Origin: Thauera sp.
GTDB taxonomy: Bacteria; Pseudomonadota; Gammaproteobacteria; Burkholderiales; Rhodocyclaceae
DNA length: 5,252 bases
NCBI GenBank assembly: GCA_023150215.1
Contig: JAKLLJ010000242.1
Span: forward strand, 1-5,252
Direction: 5' to 3'
This document shows positions 1-5,111 of this stretch, piece by piece; positions within the stretch are counted from its first letter, which is position 1, and every line of letters starts with the position of its first letter. Under the pieces are notes generated by a model. The model saw nothing but the letters and a program-made list of their open reading frames with translations. It ran no database searches and was not told the DNA's origin. The position numbers and the translations under genes were made by a program.

Positions 1-89
1 TGGGGGGGTTGGGGGTCAAAGTCGGTCGAGGTGAGGCGCGGGCATGAGCGCAGCACGAAGCCGTGGTCGCGGCGGGACAAGAACGAGGA

Positions 90-113
90 TTCGCGGCTTC
101 CGCCGCTCCTACA
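90..113 (-). repeat. REP-like palindromic element, copy 1 (inverted)
   Basis: Read on the minus strand, this 24-base stretch is identical to 251-274. It starts TGTAG and contains the hairpin GCGGC-GGAA-GCCGC. The GTAG head followed by a GC-rich imperfect palindrome matches the architecture of REP elements mobilised by REP-associated tyrosine transposases (RAYTs). No such transposase is in the window. Its GTAG end faces that of copy 2, so copies 1 and 2 form a head-to-head pair (BIME-like), with 48 bases between them. Confidence 0.75.
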
Positions 114-161
114 CGGCCCCGACGCGGTCGCAAGCACCTGCAAGAGCGGCCACCACCACCC

Positions 162-189
162 GTAGGAGCGGCGGCGGCCGCGAACAAGC
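162..189 (+). repeat. REP-like palindromic element, copy 2
   Basis: It begins GTAGGAGCGGCGG and ends GCCGCGAACAAGC. It differs from copy 3 at only two adjacent positions (CG in place of AA). These fall in the middle of the palindrome, so the arms are unchanged and the inverted repeat becomes more GC-rich. The start-to-start distance from copy 3 is 90 bases, and both copies have the same orientation and share the flank ACAAGC. Confidence 0.75.
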
Positions 190-251
190 ACCGATCACCG
201 CCAACGCAGCCCCCACCGATCATCACGAACGCAAAACGCCACCGACCACCT

Positions 252-279
252 GTAGGAGCGGCGGAAGCCGCGAACAAGC
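252..279 (+). repeat. REP-like palindromic element, copy 3
   Basis: It begins GTAGGAGCGGCGGAAGCCGC and continues GAACAAGC. The hairpin arms are 258-262 and 267-271 (GCGGC/GCCGC) with a four-base loop GGAA. It lies 32 bases past the stop codon of the CusF-like gene. It would form a hairpin in the 3' end of the operon transcript. REP hairpins at such positions are known in other bacteria to protect mRNA 3' ends or to influence termination; that role here is inference. Confidence 0.8.
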
Positions 280-311
280 GAACCTTCCCCGCGCAAGCCG
301 CCCCACCCGCA

Positions 312-659
312 TCACTGCACCGGTTCGACCGCAGTGACCGTCAGCGCACCGCCGACCTTCTCGACCGCGAACCGGATCTTGTCGCCCGCCTTGACCTGAT
401 CAAGCATGCCCGGCTCGGCCGCGCGGAACACCATGGTCATCGCCGGCATGCCGAGCGACTCCAGGGGGCCATGGGCAATGGTCAGCTTGCCAGCCGACTT
501 GTCGATCTTCTTGACCGTGCCCTCGGCCAGCTTGGCGTTGGCTTCGGCCGGGGCACTCGCCCCGCCGTGATGTGCATCGTGATCGGCCTGTGCGAACGCA
601 AGCGGGGCGCCGCCGCCGAGCAAGGCCAGGAGCGCAGTGGTGATGAGGGTCTTTTTCAT
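312..659 (-). CDS. CusF-like periplasmic copper-binding protein
   Basis: A 115-residue exported protein of the CusF family (small five-stranded beta barrel that binds Cu(I)/Ag(I) in the periplasm). Residues 1-23 form a Sec signal peptide (MKK, then a Leu/Ala core, with likely cleavage after AFA). A short His-rich linker follows (H27, H30, H31), then the CusF domain at about 43-113. The metal-site region is visible: H63 in the IAHGPL turn, then GMPAMTM with M74 and M76 matching the two Met ligands of E. coli CusF. The position of the E. coli Trp that caps the metal is Met here (M71). The ATG at 657-659 is chosen over an upstream in-frame ATG at 731 because it gives a clean signal peptide and has GGAG (669-672) nine bases upstream. 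It is the last gene of the run and probably has its own promoter (box at 750-765, -10 at 711-716). By analogy with CusF it may pass copper to a pump or to the oxidase; no partner pump is in the window. Confidence 0.88.
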   Translation of the reverse strand: MKKTLITTALLALLGGGAPLAFAQADHDAHHGGASAPAEANAKLAEGTVKKIDKSAGKLTIAHGPLESLGMPAMTMVFRAAEPGMLDQVKAGDKIRFAVEKVGGALTVTAVEPVQ

Positions 660-710
660 GATGGGCTTCTCCAAGGGTTCAAATTCTGTGTGAGTTCGAG
701 AGTGAGCACG

Positions 711-716
711 ATTATG
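711..716 (-). promoter_or_regulatory. Predicted -10 element of an internal promoter for the CusF-like gene
   Basis: On the minus strand this reads CATAAT, five of six matches to the sigma-70 -10 consensus, in an otherwise GC-rich gap. The hexamer 17 bases further upstream (GCGTCC, 734-739) is a poor -35, as is usual for promoters that need an activator. The regulator-like box at 750-765 would be centred about 53 bases upstream of a start site near 704. A 6-bp dyad, GTGAGC (702-707) and GCTCAC (723-728), straddles the hexamer. Start site and use are inferred. Confidence 0.5.
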
Positions 717-749
717 CGAAGCGCTCACCAACGGGACGCTGACGCACGG

Positions 750-765
750 ATTACATTTCTGTCAG
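750..765. promoter_or_regulatory. Second copper-regulator box (half-degenerate)
   Basis: The plus strand reads ATTACATTTCTGTCAG. The first 13 bases are identical to the perfect palindrome at 5112-5127; the right arm departs from symmetry (TGTCAG instead of TGTAAT). It overlaps the stop codon of the cupredoxin gene (762-764) and lies about 90 bases upstream of the CusF-like start, with a -10-like hexamer in between. A further dyad, GCTGAC (738-743) and GTCAGC (761-766), overlaps it. The likely ligand is the response regulator encoded from 5198; binding is inference from sequence match and position. Confidence 0.6.
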
Positions 766-1262
766 CCGACCTTGATCGTGCCGATCATGCCGGCCTGGAA
801 GTGGCCGGGAATCAGGCAGGCGAACTGGAAGTCCCCCGCACGGTTGAAGTGCCAGATCATTTCTCCGCGCCCACCTGGCGCGACATGCGACATCCACGGT
901 TCGTCATGTTCCATCTCCGGGAAGCGCTGCATCATCTCCGCGTGCTCGGCAAGCGTCTTGGGCGTACCGACCACCATCTCGTGCATCACCGCGCCTCGAT
1001 TTTCGTGGGTGAATCGGATCGTCTCGCCCAGACGCACCTCGATGCGGTCCGGAACGAAGCGCATCTCATCGGTCATCACGATGGCGATCGCGCGCGAGAC
1101 GGCTTTCGCGTCCCCCGCAATCCCCCATTGCTGCTGCTCCTTGGGGGTATCGGACGCTGCTTTGTCGGCATGTTCGGCATTGCCATGGGCGAACGTGCTG
1201 CGGTGAACGGCAAGCACACCGGCGGCAAGGCTGGTGGCCAGAAATCGACGACGACTTTTCAT
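762..1262 (-). CDS. Tat-exported cupredoxin (plastocyanin/azurin-like, CopI-type copper-resistance protein)
   Basis: A 166-residue type 1 copper protein. The N-terminus has a Tat motif, SRRRFL (residues 3-8), then a hydrophobic stretch, with likely cleavage after residue 25 (TFA), which would leave His as the first mature residue (HGNAEH). The cupredoxin fold covers about 58-166. Its ligand set is complete: H94 (in VMHEMVV), C149, H154 and M159 (in FACLIPGHFQAGM). A Met/His/Glu-rich insertion lies at about 101-128 between the first ligand and the rest, as in a cupredoxin group that I recall from proteobacterial copper-resistance loci. The ATG at 1260-1262 is preceded by AAGGAG (1269-1274) six bases away. 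It lies 70 bases downstream of the oxidase gene with no clear promoter between, so it is probably co-transcribed. It could carry electrons for the oxidase or bind copper protectively; the exact role is not visible. CopI is a likely analogue rather than a proven orthologue. Confidence 0.87.
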   Translation of the reverse strand: MKSRRRFLATSLAAGVLAVHRSTFAHGNAEHADKAASDTPKEQQQWGIAGDAKAVSRAIAIVMTDEMRFVPDRIEVRLGETIRFTHENRGAVMHEMVVGTPKTLAEHAEMMQRFPEMEHDEPWMSHVAPGGRGEMIWHFNRAGDFQFACLIPGHFQAGMIGTIKVG

Positions 1263-1332
1263 GGGAATCTCCTTCTCTGTGGGTTGAATCTTGTTGGTGT
1301 TGTCGTGGGGGCTGATTACGAGGCGATCGACT

Positions 1333-2733
1333 TCAATGCCCCTGATGGCCGGCAGGCTTGCGAACCGTCATCTCGACCGATCGCGCAGGCTCGGTGCGCG
1401 GCATGCTCGAGGGTCCGGCTGCAGCACTGCGCGCCGGTTCGGGTAGCGCCGCGCCCGCCCACTCGTAGGCCACCGTCCCCTTCGGGTGCTTGAACCAGCC
1501 CGGGTCGCGGTAGTCGCCCCGCTGCTCACGCCGTACCTTGAGCACGGTGAACATGCCGCCCATCTCGATGGCGCCGAACGGCCCCTGCCCGGTCATCATC
1601 GGCAGGGTGTTGTCGGGCAGGGGCATCTCCATCTCGCCCATGTCGGCCATGCCGCGCTCGCCCATCAGCATGTAATCGGGCACCAGCTTCTGGATGCCCT
1701 CGACCAGGCCGCGATGGTCGACGCCGATCATGGTCGGCACGTCGTGGCCCATCGCATTCATGGTGTGGTGCGACTTGTGGCAGTGCATCGCCCAGTCGCC
1801 CTCCTCGTCGGCGATGAACTCGATCTGGCGCATCTGGCCGACGGCGACGTCGGTGGTGACCTCGGGCCAGCGCGACTCCGGCCGCGTCGGCCCGCCGTCG
1901 GTGCCGGTAACCTCGAACTCGTGGCCGTGGATGTGGATCGGGTGGTTGGTCATGGTCAGGTTGCCGATGCGCACCCGCACCCGGTCGCCCTTCCTGACAT
2001 TGAGCGAGTCGATGCCCGGAAAGGCGCGGCTGTTCCAGGTCCACAGGTTGAAGTCGAGCATCGTGTTGATCTTGGGCACGTAGCTGCCGGGCTCGATGTC
2101 GTAGGCGTTGAGCAGGAAGCAGAAGTCGCGGTCCACGCCCGCGATGTGCGGGTGCGGCGCGCGCGGATGCGTGACCCACATGCCCATCATGCCCATCGCC
2201 ATCTGCACCATCTCGTCGGCGTGCGGGTGGTACATGAAGGTGCCGGGGCGGCGGGCGACGAACTCATAGACGAAGGTCTTGCCCGGCGGGATCTGCGGCT
2301 GGTTGAGGCCGCCGACCCCGTCCATGCCGTTGGGCAGGCGCTGGCCGTGCCAGTGGATGGTGGTGTGCTCGGGCAGGCGGTTGGTGACGAAGATGCGCAC
2401 GCGGTCGCCTTCGACGACCTCGATCGTCGGCCCGGGCGACTGGCCGTTGTAGCCCCACAGCCGCGCCACCATGCCGGGGGCGATCTCGCGCTCGACCGGC
2501 TCGGCGACGAGGTGGAACTCCTTCACGCCGTTGCGCATGCGCCAGGGGGCGGTCCAGCCGTTCAAGGTGACGACCGGGTCGTAGGGGCGGCCATTGGGTG
2601 GTGTCAGCGGCGCGGCCGTCGCGGCGCTGGTCTGAATCACGGGTTCGGGCAGCGCGGCGAGCGCGGTGCGGTTGACGGTTCCGGCAGCGGCCAGCAGGCC
2701 TGCCCCGGCGAGAAAGCTGCGTCGGGTGGTCAT
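1333..2733 (-). CDS. Periplasmic multicopper oxidase (copper oxidase), two-domain size, Tat signal
   Basis: A 466-residue exported oxidase, probably oxidising Cu(I) to the less toxic Cu(II) with reduction of O2 to water. The Tat motif TRRSFL is at residues 3-8, with cleavage likely near 26-27. All four copper motifs are present: HWHG (127-130), HPH (169-171), HPIHIHG (264-270) and HCHKSHHTMNAM (317-328). Type 1 ligands are H264, C318, H323 and M328; the other His residues supply the type 2/3 cluster. Only about 93 residues separate HPH from HPIHIHG, so the middle domain of CueO- or PcoA-type enzymes is missing. The layout is that of two-domain oxidases with the type 1 site in domain 2, some of which work as trimers. 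Met-rich stretches lie at 175-185 and 355-394, typical of copper-directed oxidases. The ATG at 2731-2733 has GGAG six bases upstream, in a 17-base gap after the channel gene. This implies co-transcription. Confidence 0.9.
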   Translation of the reverse strand: MTTRRSFLAGAGLLAAAGTVNRTALAALPEPVIQTSAATAAPLTPPNGRPYDPVVTLNGWTAPWRMRNGVKEFHLVAEPVEREIAPGMVARLWGYNGQSPGPTIEVVEGDRVRIFVTNRLPEHTTIHWHGQRLPNGMDGVGGLNQPQIPPGKTFVYEFVARRPGTFMYHPHADEMVQMAMGMMGMWVTHPRAPHPHIAGVDRDFCFLLNAYDIEPGSYVPKINTMLDFNLWTWNSRAFPGIDSLNVRKGDRVRVRIGNLTMTNHPIHIHGHEFEVTGTDGGPTRPESRWPEVTTDVAVGQMRQIEFIADEEGDWAMHCHKSHHTMNAMGHDVPTMIGVDHRGLVEGIQKLVPDYMLMGERGMADMGEMEMPLPDNTLPMMTGQGPFGAIEMGGMFTVLKVRREQRGDYRDPGWFKHPKGTVAYEWAGAALPEPARSAAAGPSSMPRTEPARSVEMTVRKPAGHQGH

Positions 2734-2750
2734 CAGCGTCTCCGGAAAGC

Positions 2751-4163
2751 TCAGTGGCCACCGCCGGCTTCTGCCGGCGATGCGCCCGATTGAAGGGTGA
2801 GCGGCACGATCGGCTGGCCGAGCAGGCTGGCCTTGAGCGCCGCCTCGGCACGCCAGAAGTCGCGTTCGGCCTCGATCGCCTGCACCACGCTCGCCGACTG
2901 CGCGCGCGCGGCGGCAAGCAGCTCGAACACGCCGATCAGCATCCCGTTGTACTGGAGCACCGACTCTTCGGTAATGTTCTGACGCAGTGGAACCACCTCT
3001 CTGCGGTAGTGGCGCGCGAGGTCGTATGCACTGCGGTAGCCCTCGTAGGCCACGCGGACCTGGGAGCTGGCGTTATTGGCAACCTCGAGGGTGCGGTTGA
3101 AGGCCGAGAGATAGCGGGCCTCACTGCTGGCGCGGGCCGCATCGCCGAAGTCGAACAGGGGCAGCGGCAGCTCGATCTCGAAGCCACGTTGCGTCGATTC
3201 ACCGGTCTCGCTGTTGCGCACGCCGGCCACATGCAGGCCATTGACGACGCTGGTGACCCGCGTCAGACCCAGGCTCTTCGCCGTCCGGTCGAGATCGGTG
3301 CGGGCGATGCGCACGTCGAGCCGGTTCTCCAGCAACGCCGCACCGGCGGTGGCTTCGTCCATCGGCGCCTCGGGCAAGGCCGGCAACTGATCTGGCAGGC
3401 GTAGCGCCTGCGCCTGGCTCGGGGTCAGCCCCAAGCGCTGGATCAGCGCCTCGCGCGCGGCGGTGGCGTTCTGACGGGCGCGGATCAGGTTGGCCGTCTC
3501 CTCGGCGGCCAGCGCCTGCTCGCGGGCGCGCTGCAGGCGGCTGAAGTTGCCCGTGGCCTGCATCCGACGCGCGAGTTCGGCAGCGGTACCAGCGGCCGTG
3601 GCCACTTCCTCCCGGTAGTGCGCGACCTGTCGCGCCGCGACCGCATCGACCCAGGCCTGGCGCACCTCCGTGACGGTGCTCAACAGCGCAATCGAAGACT
3701 GCAGCCGGGTCTGCTGCTGGCGGAACTCGGCCTGCTCCAGCCGTGCAGGCAGGAACAGCAGGTCGAACAGCGAGATGCCGAGCGAACGGCCGATGTCGAG
3801 TTCGCGGCCCTCGGCGCCCGAGCGAAACAACCGCTCGAAGGTGAACACCGGATTGCCGATGCGAGCGGAACCGGTCGCATCCGCCGAGGCCACGGCGGCT
3901 TCCGCCAGCAGGGACTGGAAGGCCGGGCTGTAGCCGAGCGCGATGCGCACCGCGTCGTCAATTGCGAGCGGCTGGGCCAGCAGCCGATCGACCTCGGTGC
4001 GCATCGCCTCGCGCTCGGGGTCCGAGCGCAGCCAGCGCACCTCGCTGCCCGTCTGCTCGCGCGCAAAGCGCTCAACCTCGGCGAAGTTCTCATCGATCGC
4101 AACGCTGGCACACCCGGTCAGCACGGTAGCAGCCAGCAAGGATATGGGGAGACTGCCTCTCAT
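2751..4163 (-). CDS. TolC-family outer-membrane efflux lipoprotein (CusC-like)
   Basis: A 470-residue outer-membrane channel protein. The first 18 residues are a lipoprotein signal with the lipobox LTGC, giving Cys18 as the acylated residue, as in CusC and other lipidated channel subunits. Two outer-membrane-efflux repeats can be seen, about 66-255 and 275-450, with long Ala/Arg/Glu/Gln-rich helices and the strand regions near GNPVFTFE (103-110), RSLGISLFDLLFLPAR (126-141) and GFEIELPLPLFDFG (327-340). The length is normal for the family. The start at 4161-4163 is chosen because it overlaps the stop of the preceding small gene as ATGA and gives the lipoprotein signal directly; an upstream in-frame ATG at 4244 would bury it. 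Such channels normally serve a tripartite pump, but no RND pump or adaptor gene is adjacent on either side within the window. The copper-related neighbours suggest metal export, while specificity cannot be read from the channel itself. Confidence 0.9.
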   Translation of the reverse strand: MRGSLPISLLAATVLTGCASVAIDENFAEVERFAREQTGSEVRWLRSDPEREAMRTEVDRLLAQPLAIDDAVRIALGYSPAFQSLLAEAAVASADATGSARIGNPVFTFERLFRSGAEGRELDIGRSLGISLFDLLFLPARLEQAEFRQQQTRLQSSIALLSTVTEVRQAWVDAVAARQVAHYREEVATAAGTAAELARRMQATGNFSRLQRAREQALAAEETANLIRARQNATAAREALIQRLGLTPSQAQALRLPDQLPALPEAPMDEATAGAALLENRLDVRIARTDLDRTAKSLGLTRVTSVVNGLHVAGVRNSETGESTQRGFEIELPLPLFDFGDAARASSEARYLSAFNRTLEVANNASSQVRVAYEGYRSAYDLARHYRREVVPLRQNITEESVLQYNGMLIGVFELLAAARAQSASVVQAIEAERDFWRAEAALKASLLGQPIVPLTLQSGASPAEAGGGH

Positions 4164-4468
4164 CGCTCGCCCCCTTTCGACGACGGCGCGAGGTGGCCCA
4201 TGTGCCCGCCCAGGCGTCTGGCCTCGTCGTTGGCATCCTTCCACGACCGCAGGGGCTCATCGACACGGTAGGGCCGATATTCGTTCAGGGGCGAGCGATA
4301 GACCGGAAGGGGCTGAGGCTTGGGTTGCTCACTCGCTGGGGCAGTCTGGGTCGCGCCGAGCGCGGGGTCAGCGGGGCTTGATGGCGAGGAGGACTCGGCC
4401 TGCGCGCCCGACACGAGCGCCACGGCGACGGCCAATCCTCCACCGAGGTGGATGATTCGTCTCTGCAT
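4160..4468 (-). CDS. Small exported protein of unknown function, coupled to the efflux channel gene
   Basis: A 102-residue protein with a Sec signal peptide (MQRRIIHLGGG..., cleavage likely after AQA at residue 24). A Ser/Pro/Ala/Gln-rich linker (25-56) leads to a compact C-terminal block: YRSPLNEYRPY (57-67), then DEPLRSWKDANDEARRLGGH (70-89) and a short tail with H89, M90 and H92. From memory, this block resembles short proteins found beside TolC-type genes in proteobacterial metal-resistance loci (pattern Y-x-S ... Y-R-x-Y ... W-K/R-x-A-N-D ... GG). I know no established name or function. Its stop codon overlaps the start of the channel gene as ATGA, so the two are probably translationally coupled. 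The ATG at 4466-4468 is preferred over one at 4543 because it begins the signal peptide; only a weak Shine-Dalgarno (AAGAGA) precedes it. It could be a periplasmic helper of the channel or a copper-binding accessory, which is inference from position. Confidence 0.75.
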   Translation of the reverse strand: MQRRIIHLGGGLAVAVALVSGAQAESSSPSSPADPALGATQTAPASEQPKPQPLPVYRSPLNEYRPYRVDEPLRSWKDANDEARRLGGHMGHLAPSSKGGER

Positions 4469-4503
4469 GGGGAATGTCTCTTTGTTGGTCTTGTGTTGAA
4501 CCG

Positions 4504-4539
4504 GACGCAGAGCGACCGACGAACTCGCCGCTCCGCGTC
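4504..4539 (-). other. Strong intercistronic hairpin between the first two operon genes
   Basis: On the minus strand an 11-base arm GACGCGGAGCG (4539-4529) can pair with CGCTCTGCGTC (4514-4504). This gives ten Watson-Crick pairs and one G-U pair around a 14-base loop. The hairpin starts seven bases after the stop codon of the Met-rich gene. No T run follows, so it is not a classical intrinsic terminator. It may act as an mRNA stability or processing element that sets the amount of the first product relative to the rest; this is inference. Confidence 0.6.
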
Positions 4540-4546
4540 TCAATGC

Positions 4547-5011
4547 TCAGTTGGGCATCGCCGGCTTGGCGGCCGGGTGCATCTTCATCATGTTCTGCAT
4601 CATGCCCATGTGCTCTTGCATCATCTTCATGTGCTCCTGCACGAGCCTCGGGTCCATCATCATGCCGCCCATCCCTCCAGCCCCGGGTCCAGCCCCGGCG
4701 CCCTTCATCATCGGGCCGGCGCCCATCGGTCCTCCCTGCATCTGGCCACCCATCATCGGGCACCCGGCGGGCGTGCCCTGCGATGCTGCCTCCAGGGCCT
4801 TGATCTGCTCCTCCATCAGGGCCATGCGACGTTCGGGGTCGGTCTCGGCACGGATCGACTTCATGCGGGCCTGAAGTGCGGGGCCACTCGCTGCGGGCGG
4901 CCAGGGCTGCGCCTGCTCGGTCGTCTGAGCGAGGACCGGACTGCCGTGCAGGGCTGCGGCCAGAGCGGCAACGGGCATGAGCCCGGCGAGACGGAATAAA
5001 CGCAGTTTCAT
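4547..5011 (-). CDS. Met-rich periplasmic protein, probable copper-binding
   Basis: A 154-residue exported protein that I cannot assign to a named family. Residues 1-28 are a Sec signal peptide (MKLRLFRLAG..., cleavage after VLA). A charged helix follows at about 46-76 with Arg, Glu and Met. A low-complexity Gly/Met/Pro segment runs from 84 (CPMMGG) to 119 (MMM), then an amphipathic Met/His/Gln helix at 121-145 with repeats of the type EHMKMMQ/EHMGMMQ. Residues 82-154 contain 20 Met plus one Cys and three His (H127, H134, H145), typical of Cu(I)/Ag(I)-binding sequences. The ATG at 5009-5011 has GGGAG (5019-5023) seven bases upstream; an in-frame ATG at 5176 is rejected because it lacks a signal sequence at its start and would overlap the regulator box. 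It is the first gene of the operon, nearest the CopR/CusR-like box. The likely role is a periplasmic copper sponge or chaperone (inference). Confidence 0.82.
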   Translation of the reverse strand: MKLRLFRLAGLMPVAALAAALHGSPVLAQTTEQAQPWPPAASGPALQARMKSIRAETDPERRMALMEEQIKALEAASQGTPAGCPMMGGQMQGGPMGAGPMMKGAGAGPGAGGMGGMMMDPRLVQEHMKMMQEHMGMMQNMMKMHPAAKPAMPN

Positions 5012-5035
5012 GATCGATCTCCCATCGGTTGCGGG

Positions 5036-5055
5036 GTTCCGTCGCGATACGGAAC
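5036..5055. other. Perfect 7-bp dyad in the operon leader
   Basis: GTTCCGT (5036-5042) and ACGGAAC (5049-5055) are exact inverted repeats around CGCGAT. The dyad lies 25 bases upstream of the first operon gene's start, just before its Shine-Dalgarno. It could be an RNA hairpin in the leader or a binding site for a second regulator. No family assignment is possible. Confidence 0.45.
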
Positions 5056-5111
5056 GATGTGCCACGCAGGGCATGTTGCGCCCGCCCGCCTGTCGTCGGC
5101 CTGACCTGGAC

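Larger units (their letters stand above)
1..311. other. Gene-free segment downstream of the operon, with REP-like palindromes
   Basis: No convincing gene is seen here. The open frames that cross it are rich in Arg, Pro, Thr and Ala, have no recognisable domain, and run on into the antisense of the CusF-like gene. Two G runs (seven and five G) lie within the first 15 bases. The clear structure is three copies of a short palindromic element (90-113 inverted, 162-189 and 252-279 direct), described separately. No hairpin followed by a T run was seen on the minus strand past the stop at 312, so no standard intrinsic terminator can be called for the operon. The nearest hairpin that a transcript would meet is the REP-like copy at 252-279. 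Confidence 0.7.

Noticed and set aside
1..20. G-quadruplex in the opening G runs
   Set aside because: Only two long G runs are close together; four spaced runs as needed for a standard quadruplex are not evident, and the left context is cut off.
90..280. CRISPR-like array
   Set aside because: The repeats are palindromic, one is inverted, spacing is unequal and there are only three units. No cas gene is present. REP elements explain them better.
44..337. Possible 97-residue gene upstream of the REP-like repeats
   Set aside because: Its sequence is Arg/Thr/Pro-rich, includes the translated palindromes and overlaps the end of the CusF-like gene antisense. There is no clear ribosome-binding site and no known fold.
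1263..1332. Promoter or terminator between oxidase and cupredoxin genes
   Set aside because: No good -10/-35 pair, no regulator box and no hairpin with a T run were seen. The gap is best read as an intra-operon spacer with a ribosome-binding site.
63..1493. Long plus-strand open frame of 476 codons
   Set aside because: It runs antisense to the CusF-like and cupredoxin genes, has no recognisable domain and an Arg/His/Pro-biased composition, as expected for a shadow frame in GC-rich coding DNA.
1486..2793. Plus-strand open frame of 435 codons opposite the oxidase gene
   Set aside because: Its His/Val/Ala/Asp-rich sequence is the mirror of the oxidase codons. The oxidase frame has all four copper motifs and a Tat signal, so this one is a shadow.
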